Assembly: GCF_907164915.1 (NCBI RefSeq)
Contig: NC_061869.1
Span: 48,047,771 to 48,111,770, forward strand
Direction: 5' to 3'
Length of the DNA: 64,000 nucleotides
Source of the DNA: Impatiens glandulifera
Taxonomy: Eukaryota; Streptophyta; Magnoliopsida; Ericales; Balsaminaceae
Part shown: positions 1 through 10,668 of the stretch, one piece after another
How positions within the stretch are numbered: position 1 is the stretch's first letter
Layout of the letters: every line of letters starts with the position of its first letter
The notes under the pieces: generated by a model
The model's database searches: none
The model's input: the letters and a program-made list of their open reading frames with translations, nothing else
What the model was told of the DNA's origin: nothing
Translations under genes and position numbers: made by a program

Positions 1-13
1 AAGGTCCAGTTGA

Positions 14-1247
14 ACTTGCCACCATTCCCATGTCTCCCTATCTCCGGCTGCCAGTCAATTGCGGAGATCTTCAAGGTCATTTGTCTCAAAAGGTGACAAG
101 TCAAAGGCACCCCATGCGTCTAAATCGATGAAGGCTTCATCAAAGGTAACCTCTTCTAAATCTCTGGCCGATGTGCCCAAGTTTGATGTTCCTGTGATGG
201 AACAAGATAAATCTATTTTTATTTCTGAAAAGGAATCTGCTGTAGGGTCTGTTATTGAGTTAGATGGTCCAAATATTGAGAATATTGACAGGACTGAGTC
301 TCCTGTTCAATAACCTGATCAAGTAGCCGTTGGTGCTATAGAATTTGTTCAACCAGAACAAGGTGCAGTCCTTACCCTTGTTGCTGGTGATTCAGTTGAA
401 AAGGCTTCCTCTGTTTCTGTTAGAGAGCCTTGCTCCTCAAATCCCATTTCTAAAGATTCCATAGTAACCGGGAAGGTCACTCGAGGAGAGCTTCCTCCTA
501 GACTCTTCAAGAAACCACTATAAGCCTATGAATTGATGTGTTCCACAAGACAGTCGTATGGAATTGTCTTTGGTGAACCAAGACCCTCTCCAAAACCTGT
601 TGAGGTTGTTGGAAAAGGGAAGGATGTCGTAATTGATGAAAATAAAGATGATTCTGAGACAACATGTATTGTTGACCTCATGATGAATCAAGTCAAAGCC
701 ATAAATGCTGAGAAGATGGAAATTTTTGACTCGTGGATCCAGAATAGAATGTCAATCCAGTATGATGAGATCATCACGGGTTCAGGAATAAGTACTCAAT
801 GGCATAAACTTTTAGCAAATGAAAAGAAAGTTCTCAAATGGGCTAAAACTCCGGAGGTGTCTGAAGCTCTGAAAAGAAAAGACCTTATCAAAGCATGTTT
901 GAGAGGAAGAGCTTTATTCCTCATCCTTGAAGCCAGAAAATCTAATTTTAATCCAATTGAGAAAGGTGCTGAAGTGTAAGCGAAAGTCTTAAAGAGATGA
1001 GCAAGCTGCTGCTCTTCTGATAGAGTTTGGAAATCTTTCTGCAGAAGAAAGACCTTTACTAGCTCAACCCGCTGTCGAGCAAAATAAGGAACCCGTTCAA
1101 GAGAATCCATCCTTAGAAGAAGAAGAGATTATTCAAGAGCCTGAACAAGCTCTTGTGATTAAAGAGGAAGAAATTGTTGAAGAGCTCGTGAAATTCCCTG
1201 TTGTCAGAATAGAGGAAGCTCAAGAAAAGGAGGCTGCAGTTAGTCAG
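14..1247 (+). pseudogene. Broken retroelement gag-like ORF, 5' part
   Basis: The frame is open from base 14. It is broken by in-frame stops at 311-313 and 521-523 and by frame loss after about 979. The predicted protein is Ser/Lys-rich at the start (around residue 10, SFVSKGDKSK) and acidic later, with no enzymatic motif. Reading resumes in the same sense beyond the transposon at 1258-2549, and the residues on both sides of that insertion (VSQPGII and PGIIRSE) overlap through the duplicated target. The two parts were therefore one ORF. Together with the RGG-rich tail they resemble the long gag-like proteins of uncharacterised plant LTR elements. That family match is from memory and was not searched. 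The stops mean it is no longer translated as one protein. A rapidly evolving host gene is the alternative. Confidence 0.55.
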
Positions 1248-1257
1248 CCAGGGATTA

Positions 1258-2549
1258 TAGATGGCAATGGGTACCCGTATACTTGATACCCAAGGGTACC
1301 CGATGATTGGGTTCGGGGTCGGGATCAGGGAGTAAAAAATGTTACCCGATCGGGTTCGGGGTCGGGGATGGGTAGTGTTGGAAACCCAAACCCGATACCC
1401 GAATATTAATATATATATATATATATATATTGTTAAAATTTAAATAACTTTTCAAATTCCACCTCTTAACCATCATTATTTTAACCATCATTACAATACA
1501 ATAAATATAGTATTTATTTTCTCTTTACCCAAAACTATAAGTCACGCCAATATCATTCTAATAATTGTTTCTCTCTCATTAGTCATGACTTTTAATCTTC
1601 ATTTTTTTATTTTTTTTCAACCTTCAACTTTTATCTTCAACATTCTCTCTAGTTTTGTTCTTCAACTTCTATCTTCAACATTCTCTCTAGTTTTGTTCTT
1701 CAACTTCTATCTTCAACATTCTATCTAGTTTTGTTCTTCAACTTCTATCTTCAACATTCTCTCTAGTTTTGTTCTTCAACTTCTATCTTCAACATTCTTT
1801 CTAGTTTTTGTTCAACATCTACAACATAACTATTCAAGTAAGTAATGTTTTCATTTGAGTTTTTCAAATTTCGATATTATTAGTTTAATGTTATTTATTA
1901 TTTAATAAAGTTATGCTTGTTCTTTAACTTTTATAATCCTATAGTTATTTATTAACTTAATCTTCGATCTCTATTTTGTAAATTCTTCTTCCGTTTTAGC
2001 AGCAACAAATGTGACATTTCTGTAACTTCTACAAGACTCGCTTCAAGAAGAATGTGTTTTTTTTTGTGAGAAAACTGTCTTGTTGATGAATATTTTGAAG
2101 TTTATGTTTAATTAAGTATATATTGTTGTGTCTGTTTTAAGTTTATTTATTTATATTTTGTGGTATGAATGAATTTATATTATGTAGTATGAATGATATT
2201 GTTGTTTAAGTATCCAATATTTATTAATATTTTTTTGGTCAATTATATTTTGTAATAACATATTAGTTAAGATATTAGATTTAATTTATAATAATTTAAA
2301 ATTATTTTAGTCTAAATATGTTAATTAAAAAAACATTTTTTTTTATTATTTTGTATATTTTAAAAATAATAAATATAATTTTACACTTTAATCGAGTAAT
2401 GGGGTACCCGTCGGGTATCGCTACCCTACAAATCGGGAATGGGGATCTAAATAGACATGTCGGGTTCGGGGTCGGGTATTAAAATGAAAATCGGGTTCGG
2501 GGATGGGTACTTCACTACCCGGCGGGTAGGGTACCCATTGCCATCCCTA
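1258..2549. mobile_element. Non-autonomous inverted-repeat DNA transposon (hAT- or MULE-like)
   Basis: The left end reads TAGATGGCAATGGGTACCC. The right end is its inverse, GGGTACCCATTGCCATCCC then TA. The terminal inverted repeats differ mainly by two missing bases on the left. A 10-bp direct repeat, CCAGGGATTA, flanks the element at 1248-1257 and 2550-2559. G-rich subterminal motifs of the type TCGGGTTCGGGGTCGGG recur near both ends. The AT-rich interior has no transposase ORF, so the element would need help from an autonomous relative. hAT elements usually make 8-bp target duplications and Mutator-like elements 9-11 bp, so the superfamily is uncertain. It sits inside a gag-like ORF. Confidence 0.8.
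1632..1812. repeat. 38-bp tandem repeat, 4-5 copies
   Basis: The phrase TTCAACTTCTATCTTCAACA followed by a TCTCTCTAGTTTTG tail recurs about every 38 bases inside the inverted-repeat transposon. It is pyrimidine-rich on the plus strand. It is a local minisatellite with no coding meaning. Confidence 0.8.
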
Positions 2550-2559
2550 CCAGGGATTA

Positions 2560-3698
2560 TCAGATCTGAGAGAGAAACCTCAAATGACAAAGATGCTGAA
2601 GAGAGTTCTTCATCTGAGGGGGAACATGATCAAAATGATAGAACAGTCAAGCCTCTACCATTTCCTGATATTAATGCTGGTAACCTCCATGAAAATATTC
2701 TCAATCCTCTTCACAACAAGGGAAATCTGTATGAAAGATTTCAGAGAGCAGAAAGGGAGCTGGAAGAAGAAGAGCGGAATAAAACTGGAAATGAGTCTGA
2801 GAAGGATGAACCGGAGAAATCCCTGCAGATTCACACCAAAGTTAACCATATTCAAAGCATGGCAGCAGATTCACAAGATAATTCATCCAATGAAGGATCC
2901 TCTACTGATGGTACCAAGCTTCTGAAGTCGATGACATCTCTACTTACCTCTCTTCAAACGAATGTGATAACTATGAGATCAAATATGTTAAAGATTTTGA
3001 AGACCCAGAAAGAAGACATAAAAGAATTTGCTGAATGTGTCAAAATCCTTAAAGAGTTGGATAATACACTGAAGAAAAATACGTATGAGACTCATGGCTC
3101 AAATTCAAATTTCTCCAAATTTGAAAAGAAGCTATTCAGTCGTCAATCGAAAATGATGAGTCTTGAAAGACAAATTAATCTTGATAATCATCGTGAGGTC
3201 ATGGAATCAATGGAACTATTCAAGAATCAGATGATTGAAATTCAAGGTAGCCTGAGAAGATCTGATGGTGAAAGAATGGAGTATGCCGACTCCATTGCAA
3301 GGAAATTTCAAGAGAAAGAAAATGCGAAAGCTGCTGCTGAAAAAGAAAAAATTTGTATCACTCAAGGTGAGCCTAGCAGAAGAGGTGACAGTGTATCAAC
3401 CGGCACCAGATCTAAGTGTGCGCCAACAAACGATGAAAATTCAAGGCCAACTAAAAGAGGTGGAGGTCGAAGCGGTGGTGATCGCGGAGGCCAAAGTAGT
3501 AGTGGTGGTCGTGGTGGGCGATCTGGTAGTGATCGCGGAAGTCGTACCAGTGGCGGTGATCGTGGTGGGAGATCTAGTGGAAGCGGTCATGGTGGTCGTG
3601 CTCTTCCTCCGTTTAAAAACCTTCTAACTGGTGAAGGGATAAGCGGTGGAGGATTTACCTATCCAATCGATCCTCGAGTGAAAAGGGAAGAACAATAA
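2560..3698 (+). pseudogene. Gag-like ORF, 3' part with RGG-rich tail
   Basis: This continues the split ORF beyond the transposon and stays open to the TAA at 3696-3698. The middle is charged and helical, likely coiled coil (stretches such as LLKSMTSLLTSLQTNVITM and repeated Glu/Lys blocks). About 55 residues near the end are Gly/Arg/Ser-rich, with repeats such as SGGDRGGRSSGSG. Such tails bind RNA in many proteins, and in gag-like proteins could stand in for a zinc knuckle. The apparent ATG at 2457 lies in the transposon's terminal repeat, so the first 34 or so codons of that longer ORF are transposon-derived. Role as a nucleic-acid-binding retroelement protein is inferred. Confidence 0.55.
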
Positions 3699-3903
3699 TC
3701 TCCTTTCTCCTACTTTGTTAAGTTTTAAACTATGTTTCTTTGACTATGTTTTTGGAATATTGGTTTTTGAAAGGGTTATATGTGATGGATGAACAAGTTT
3801 TACCATGCATTTAAATGATGAATGCTTAATTTGTTATCTATACAATGTTTCAATCTCATCATCAAAAAGGGGAAAATGGTTTGGTCAAATTATTTTAACT
3901 AAG

Positions 3904-5550
3904 TGTTGAAATAGTTTGACTATTGGAATTTTGATGATGAAATGATGAATGGATTATATATGCATCTAATTGTTTTTGATGCAGGTGTTCGAAATCAGAT
4001 TTCTTTAGACTTGGTTCTAATGAGGTTCATTAGACCGATTTGGTATTAGATGCATGGTGTTAGACGTGAAGTCTAACTAGCGAAGTTAGACGTATAGTTT
4101 AACTAAGCGGTGTTAGACGTGCAGTCTAACTGGAGTAATTAGACGTGCAGTCTAACTCGTGGAGTTAGACGTGTAGTCTAACTCGTGGAGTTAGACGTGC
4201 AGTCTAATGGACTCGTAATTAGACGTGCAGTCTAACTCGTAGAATTAGACGTGCAGTCTAATGGACTCGTAATTAGACGTGTAGTCTAACTCGTGAAGTT
4301 AGACGTGCAGTCTAATAGAACCATAATTAGACGTACAATCTAACTCGTGGAGTTAGACGTGCAGTCTAATGGATTGTGAAAGTTAGATGTGCAGTCTAAC
4401 TCCTTCAGACTAGTCTGAAGTGGAACCGTAATTAGACGTGCAATCTAACTCATGGAGTTAGACGTGCAGTCTAATAGAAAGAGAAAGTTAGACGTAGTCT
4501 AACTGTTGAAAGTTAGACGTACAATCTAACTGGTGAAAGTTAGACGTGTAGTCTAACTCCTTCAGATTAGTCTGAAGTGATTGTAATTAGACGTAAGCTA
4601 ATCCCATTAGACTAGGTGGTCTAATGGATTATGTTATTAGACGGGGACGTTTGATTTCATTAGACGAGGTCGTCTAATTGAAATACGTTTAATGCTTTGC
4701 TTAAGTAGTTGCTTGAAGCTAGCACCCGCCTACCTACGTGCTATAGCTGTACGCTACTCCTGCTCCACTTTTTAGTGAAGATTAGTACGACAGCCCGATG
4801 CAACCAATCAACTAATGACACGTAAGAGAATATCCTTCCCACTACTTGTTTTGCAGGTAAATCCCTGAAGAATATTAGGCGCACTACCTGTTTTGTACGG
4901 CCACGATCCTTGTATTCAGAGTTTACTGTGTACTATGGAGGCGTTCCAATGGAAGAGTGCCACGTATCATTATGAAGATTCGACCGTTGATACCTGTGCC
5001 TTATTTAAAGAATCTAAAGGACAATGGACAATCTCTCGAGCATTCAATCTATCATTCGTCTTCTAAGAAAAATCCTTAAAATCAAGCTTTTGAATATTCA
5101 AACTGTTAGCTGCTTTCCTGATTGTATCGTGTGTTAATCAATAGAGAGTTAGAATCAAAGCATCATTTTAGTTGAGTGATATTCATCATATTGTAAGTTG
5201 AACAGAGTCTGTTCTGTTCAACAGTGAGCTATTCTTACAAACTGTATTTGATTCAAAGCATATTATAGTGAATCCTTCTGGTGGTTGGAAGAAGGGGTGA
5301 CGTAGGAGAGTTTCTCCAAACATCCATAAACAAACTGCTGTGTTGTTCATTTTTGTCATCTTCTCATTCTTGATCATAAGCTTCAAACCTAAGTAAACAT
5401 TTCCGCACTTGATTCTGTTTCAAGTGTTTACAAGGGTTTGCGTAGAATAGAAAGTGAATCAAATCTCTAACAAGATTTCTTTCAAACCGTTTTTCATAAT
5501 CCATCATCAATTGCCAGACCCCGTCTCTATTGATAAAGCCGATCCTATCA
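3904..5550 (+). mobile_element. Long LTR of hairpin-array family, copy 1
   Basis: It starts TGTTGAAATAGTTTGAC and ends CCGATCCTATCA. Two inverted copies in the window (8176 leftward edge, 18297 leftward edge) share the end CCTATCA and then diverge, which fixes this boundary. The five flanking bases (CTAAG and AAACA) do not match, so this is not a clean solo LTR. It may be the 3' LTR of the element whose gag-like ORF lies to the left; a purine run at about 3870-3885 could be its polypurine tract. Inside are a hairpin array (4059-4690) and a conserved box with GTGACGTA (5297-5304). Confidence 0.65.
4059..4690. repeat. Array of short palindromes in LTR copy 1
   Basis: More than twenty units of the form GTTAGACGTGCAGTCTAAC occur, each a 7-bp inverted repeat (GTTAGAC/GTCTAAC) around a 5-base loop. 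They are joined by short spacers such as TCGTGGA. Two interspersed units are the related palindrome CTTCAGACTAGTCTGAAG. The loops vary (GTGCA, GTGTA, GTACA) while the arms are mostly kept. Confidence 0.9.
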
Positions 5551-6028
5551 AAACACGAATCAAGCGTTTGGACATCCAAAATAAGCGAAGGTATGGGATG
5601 ATCGTTAAAGAAAATCCTTAAGCTAAGAAATAATATTGTATGACTTTTTGACATTAGCTGGGGAGACGTTAAATACACACTATTTTGTTAAGATCCCTGG
5701 TGTGAGGATCAACCGCTAATTAATAAAGAAGAATTTAGAAACGTGAGGATCAGATGGGACTTCCTAGCTGTCAAGGTCAAAGACATTAAAGACGGGCTAT
5801 GAAATTCTCTCCTTAGACGAATACCGGTGGGGCATCACATTCTCGAACATATCAGTAACATCCAATTCAACGAAAGAATAGACGTACACTGATGGAAAGC
5901 CGAGGAAAATGGGAAGATGATTTCAAGCTAAGTGTAGAACACCATTCAAGAGAAGGAGCAAACAATAGTTTGGGCTAATCTAGTCCGATCGTCATAGGTT
6001 ATCTCGGGACACCAATTCATCTTATAGC
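5551..6028. other. No recognisable gene
   Basis: This is unique-looking sequence between the LTR copy and the possible LTR of the minus-strand Copia fragment. Short open stretches occur on both strands, but I recognised no domain. Confidence 0.5.
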
Positions 6029-6304
6029 TGTTGGCTTTGACTATTGGATCTTTCTAAGAACAGTTATGAAGATATGAAACTCTAGAAATAGATATTTGCT
6101 AAAGAAGAAAAAGTCTTTAAAATCTTAAGTGTTGTATATTCAACCTTTACAAACAACCCTTATATAAGAGTAATTAGCATAGAACCCTAAATTACTTATA
6201 CATATAGGCCCAAGCCCATTAATAATTAAATAAACCCTAATGGTATAAAAGACAATTAAGGCATACAACTTTCAATTTTAAGACAATCAATGCTTAAACT
6301 CACA
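6029..6304 (-). mobile_element. Possible short LTR of the minus-strand Copia element
   Basis: Read on the minus strand, a purine tract (ATGGGGGAGA, complement of 6306-6315) is followed at once by TGTGAGTTTAAGC. This is the usual polypurine-tract-to-LTR join just after the RNase H region. The far edge would be the complement of TGTTGGC at 6029, giving a TG...CA unit of about 276 bp. The partner 5' LTR was not found, so the left boundary is a guess. Confidence 0.4.
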
Positions 6305-6319
6305 ATCTCCCCCATAAAC

Positions 6320-8175
6320 TTAATTTTGTTCGAGATTCTTCACGCCGAGCAGCTCTCGCATCTCTGCAAATTTGACTCTTGCTAGTGCCTTAGTAAGAAT
6401 GTCTGCACACTGCTCTCTAGTTCTTACGAACTCTACAACGATCTGTCGATTCTCGACACATGCACGGATAAAATGGAACCGAGTGTCGATGTGTTTGCTA
6501 CATCCATGAAATACCGAGTTCTTCATTAATGCTATTGCGGATTTGTTGTCAACATAGAGGGTTACTGGCCTCGGCTTGCATCCGAGCATCTCGCTCAACA
6601 AGTTTCTTAGCCAAAGTCCTCGGGACGACGCTACAGTAACTGCCATAAACTCCGCCTCACATGAAGATAAAGCAACAGTTCGTTGCTTTTGAGATTACCA
6701 CGTGATCAGATTCCCGTTGAGATATAACATCATCCCTCTAGTACTTTTTCTATCGTCTGTGTCACAATTTAGGTCGCTGTCAATAAAAACAACGAGTTCT
6801 TCAACTTCTTGTCTTCTTCTTAACTAAATCCCATAACTCGTCATTCCCTTCACGTAACGAAGAATGTGTTTTACTGCCTGTTGGTGTAGAGTGGTAGGCT
6901 TCTTCATGTATCGACTCACTATGCCAATTGCATAGGAGATATCGGGTCGAGTGTGCGTCAAGTACCTAAGACACCCGATGATATGCCTATACTCCTTCGG
7001 ATCCACTATGCTTTCTTCCACATCCTTTCCGAGCTGTAACTTTGTTTCCATTGGATACTTGCTCGAGTTAAAATCCTCCATTGCAAACTGTTTCAACATC
7101 TTCTTTGCATAAGTTTACTGCTTAACCTCGATGCTATCTATCTTCTGGTCCACCTCGATACCAAGATAGTACGAGAGTAGCCCAAGATCACTCATCTCGA
7201 ATTCCTTCATCATCTGTTTTTTGAACTCCTCAACACCCTTGATGCTTGATCCTATCACAATCAAGTCGTCGACGTATACGCCAACAATGAGTACTTCTTC
7301 TCCATGGTTTCTAGTGTACACAACTTGCTCTTGAGAACACTTCATGAAACCAAGACTCATCATTCTCTTGTTGAGGCAAGTGTTCTACGCCCTTGGTGTT
7401 TGACGTAGTCCGTAGAGAGCCTTGTATAACATGTACACCTTGTGCTATTTATTCTTGATGATGAAGCCTTCAGGTTGGGCGACATAGACTTCTTCTTCGA
7501 TGTCACCATTGAGAAATGCTGATTTGACATCCAAGTGTTGAATCTCTCATCCACGGTGAGCTGCGATGACAAGAATTAACCTAACTGTGTCAAGTTTCTC
7601 CACCGGTGTAAATGTCTCCTCAAAGTCAATGCCTTGCTTCTGCACATAACCTTTTGCTACCAATCTCGCTTTGTGCTTAAGGATGTTGCCTTCGTTGTCT
7701 CTTTTCAACTTGAAAACCCACTTTAACCCTATAGTCTTGTGACCGGATGGTAAATCGGTGAGCTCCCATGTCTTGTTCTTCCTGATAGACTCGAGCTCTT
7801 TATTCATGGCCTCATTCCACGACTCTTCAACTACCGCCTCGTGATATGTTGTTGGCTTGTCGGTAATGAGTAACAAAAATTCATCAAGATCCATCTCTAC
7901 TAGTGGTGCTTCCGCGTATACATCAGCGAGGGAACGAAGTTTAATGGGGCCAACTTCGGTTGTGGACTCCCCTAAGCTCTCTTGATGACGATGTGAGTTC
8001 GATGTACCTGTTATGTTTTCCATCTCCACTAGGTTGTCGTCATCTCGTAGGATTCTGAATTCCAAGGAATTTTGTACGAGCTCGTTGTCATCGTTGCACC
8101 ACTCCCACTTCTTTTCCTCTTCGAACACGACATCTTTGCTCACACGAATTTTCCCGCAAACTTGATCAAGAAACC
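6320..8175 (-). pseudogene. Ty1-Copia pol fragment (reverse transcriptase and RNase H)
   Basis: Read right to left, it begins in the linker after integrase (VSKDVVFEEEKKWEW). It then has the reverse transcriptase start (ELTDLPSGHKTIGLKWVFK), the catalytic YVDDL near 7290, SYYLGIEV, and RYLTHTRPDISYAIG. It ends in RNase H (YVDNKSAIALMKNS near 6560) and the C-terminal ADILTKAL motif. Several frameshifts and stops separate these blocks near 7110, 7365 and 7550, and part of RNase H around 6650-6820 is damaged. Gag, protease and most of integrase are missing. The reading runs to the edge of the inverted LTR copy at 8176, so the upstream pol was cut off there. Confidence 0.9.
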
Positions 8176-9380
8176 TGATAGGATCGGCTTTATCGATAGA
8201 GACGGGGGTCTGGATAAGGATGAAGGCTTATGAAAAACGGTTTGAAAGAAATCCTGTTAGGGATTTAATTCATTTTCTATTCTACGCAAACTTGTGTAAA
8301 CACTTGAAACGGATTTAAGGCGGAATTGTTTACTTGGGTTTGAAGCACAAGATGAAATATGAAAAGATGACAGAAAAGAACAACACAACAGTTTGTTTAT
8401 GGATGTTCGGAGAAACTCTACTACGTCACCCCTTCTTCCAACCACCGGAAGGATTCACTATAATATGATTAGAATCACTATTGAACAGAACACTTTCTGT
8501 TCAATTACAAGATGAAGAATATCACTCAGCTAAAGGTGTTTTGATTCTAGCTCTCTCTCTCGATTCATACACAGTACAATCAGAAAGAAGCTTCACAATA
8601 TTCAAAGGCTTGAATTCTTTGTAGTTTTAGTAAGCAAGATTGGCAAGTAACAGGTGCTTCGTCCGTTGTCCTTAGGATTGGTTAAATACTGAGCAGGAGC
8701 TAACTGTCGAAACTTCAAGAATGATACGTGACACTCTTCCATTGGAAAGCCTCCATTGTACACAGCGGGTTCTGAGCACAAGGATCGTGGTCGTACATTA
8801 CTGGTAGTGCGCCGAATATTCCATCAGGGATGTACCTGCAAAACAAGTAATTTGATGAAAATTCTCTTACGTGGCATTCCCTGATTGGATGAGTATAGCT
8901 GCTGTACTAATCTTCACTAGAAAGTGGAGCAGAAGTAGGGTACAACTATAGCACGTGGGTAGGTGAAATGCTAGATTCAAGCATACTGCTTAAACTGAGC
9001 ATTAGACGTATTTCAGTTAGACGGATTGTGAAAATCAGTTTAATGAAATAAGTCATCTCAACTGAGTTAGACTACACGTCTAATTCTGGTTCTACCTCAG
9101 ACTTGTCTGAAGGAGTTAGATGAACGTCTAACTTTCACTAATTAGACTGCACGTCTAACTCCACTGAGTTAGACTGCACGTCTAATTCCGCATAAATTAG
9201 ACTACCCGTCTAATTGCAAATATATTAAACTACACGTCTAACTCCAATGAGTTAGATCGTACGTCTAATTTCGAATATCAATTAGACAACCCGTCTAATT
9301 ACAAACATATTCTACCTCAAACTTATCCGTTTCATATTTCATCCACTCTAATGCACATTCTCAATATTTCAAAGAATTCG
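8176..9380 (-). mobile_element. Hairpin-array LTR family, copy 2 (inverted)
   Basis: The left edge TGATAGGATCGG is the complement of the LTR end. Moving right it matches copy 1 in reverse: the box around CTACGTCACCCCTTC (about 8420), the block with GGATCGTGGTCGTAC (about 8782), then the hairpin array. The LTR start TGTTGAAATAG is not preserved, so the right edge near 9380 is approximate. It abuts a Copia pol fragment whose reading is interrupted at this point. Confidence 0.7.
9004..9300. repeat. Palindrome array in LTR copy 2
   Basis: About ten units such as GTTAGACTGCACGTCTAA and ATTAGACTACCCGTCTAAT occur, together with one related CAGACTTGTCTGAAG palindrome. It is the same design as in copy 1 but shorter and more decayed. 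Confidence 0.85.
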
Positions 9381-9774
9381 GTCGGACTTCAGCAAGTCCA
9401 GCAAGTGTCGGAGTCTAGGACCACATTTATTAGAAGACTTCGGTCTTCCCGCTCCGCAATCAGTCCTTCCTTTGGCCCAACACGCTAGGTGCAGCAAAAG
9501 GGCCATTTTTCTTCCGGACATACTCTTGAATGTCTTCAAACAACCAAGCCCAGTCCTTTATCTAGACCAACAACACATGTGCAACAACATAGCCATGTCT
9601 TCTAACTACCTTCCTGGCTGGTGGTCGGTTGTTCGGTTGCTGGTTGAGCCCTTTGATTATGTGCTGGAAATTTTATGGAGTGTCTTCCAAAACAAGTGAA
9701 ACACTTTGGCATTCGTTCTTCCTCTTTATTTGTACCGTGGCAGCAACATTATAATTTTCCAAGGCCTTTTCTAG
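9381..9774. other. Unassigned stretch beside the Gypsy gag remnant
   Basis: I found no convincing coding domain on either strand. It probably belongs to the decayed minus-strand Gypsy element that follows, downstream of its gag. Confidence 0.4.
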
Positions 9775-10613
9775 CTAGTTGCCTTGTATTATGTTGACCC
9801 GCGACCGAGGGGTACCCTGTTGGACCATGAAAGTGTGCCAAGTAATGACACGTTCGTCCCCTGTCTCAAGCAGCAAATGTGGGTCATAAAAACCTAATTC
9901 TTGGACGGGTTCTTGAACAAGTTCTTGAACTTCTTGCTGATTAACTGGGCCATGAATATTTTGGAGTTGCACTTATGATTGGGCTCCCAATTTTCATTGC
10001 AAGTATAGCGTCGGTCTTCCTTGGGATCGGTTGTCCGGCTTGTGCTCGGCCAGACCGTGTTAACAATGCATGGTTTGGGCAGCAGCGGATGCTTGGTGCT
10101 GTACAAGGGCCTGCGACCGAATCGTAATAAGAGATCTTTCTTGAATGCATGCCATATCAAGGCTTCCATATGGTTGCGATTCTGCACATATGATTTACGC
10201 CACACTCTTGCCTCTTTTGAAAAGTGAGTGCGGACAATGTCCAGTTTTGTGGCATCATTCGTCTTGCTCACCCTAAAGACTTGCAAGGAAAATAAGAGCC
10301 AAGCCTCCAAATCAGTCCCATCAAATTCAGGAATTTTAACATTTGTGAACCGGGTTGGAGGAAGGTTGCAAGAAGCATTAACATTGGGTCGGGTGTAGGG
10401 ATCTTAGCCATTATTTAATGCACCTCTTTCAATGGTTGTCAAGCTTTTTCTAGCAGCATACCTTCTGTCCATATTATTTCTCAGTTCGGTCATATGCTGT
10501 TTAAGGTCCGCATGCATAGCAACCGATTCGGTCGTGTGTTGTTGCAGGGCAGCTTGCATGGAGGCATATTGTTGGGATAGCCCTTCGAGTAGGGTCTTAA
10601 GAGCGACCATCTT
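9775..10613 (-). pseudogene. Ty3-Gypsy gag remnant
   Basis: Read from right to left, an amphipathic, Gln-rich helix (MVALKTLLEGLSQQYASM) comes first, then a damaged stretch. The retrotransposon gag core follows: AWLLFSLQVFRVSKTND, then WHAFKKDLLLRFG, around 10310-10110. A degenerate zinc-knuckle-like segment (TCNENWEPNHKC) lies near 9990. This order is typical of plant Gypsy gag. Frames change around 10310-10400 and again in the knuckle, so no full protein can be made. Protease and pol are not recognisable to the left. Confidence 0.75.
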
Positions 10614-10653
10614 TGTTTGCTACCGATTTTCTTTCATTTGAGGATCGTCTTGC

Positions 10654-10666
10654 TCTGATACCAAGA
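10654..10666 (-). other. Primer binding site of the Gypsy remnant
   Basis: The plus strand reads GCTCTGATACCAA. Its complement TTGGTATCAGAGC matches the usual plant site complementary to the 3' end of initiator methionine tRNA. It lies between the LTR edge and gag in the correct order for a minus-strand element. Confidence 0.85.
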
Positions 10667-10668
10667 AT

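Noticed and set aside
2457..3698. A complete gene starting at ATG 2457
   Set aside because: The start lies in the terminal repeat of the inserted transposon; the true ORF began far upstream of the insertion.
4059..4690. Regularly spaced palindromic repeats that look like a CRISPR array
   Set aside because: Repeats are shorter than CRISPR repeats, spacers are only a few bases and themselves repetitive, there are no cas genes, and the context is a plant LTR.
8176..9380. 5' LTR of the minus-strand Copia pol fragment
   Set aside because: Orientation fits, but no primer site lies between it and the coding region and gag is missing; pol reading runs straight into the LTR edge, so it is an interruption rather than the element's own LTR.
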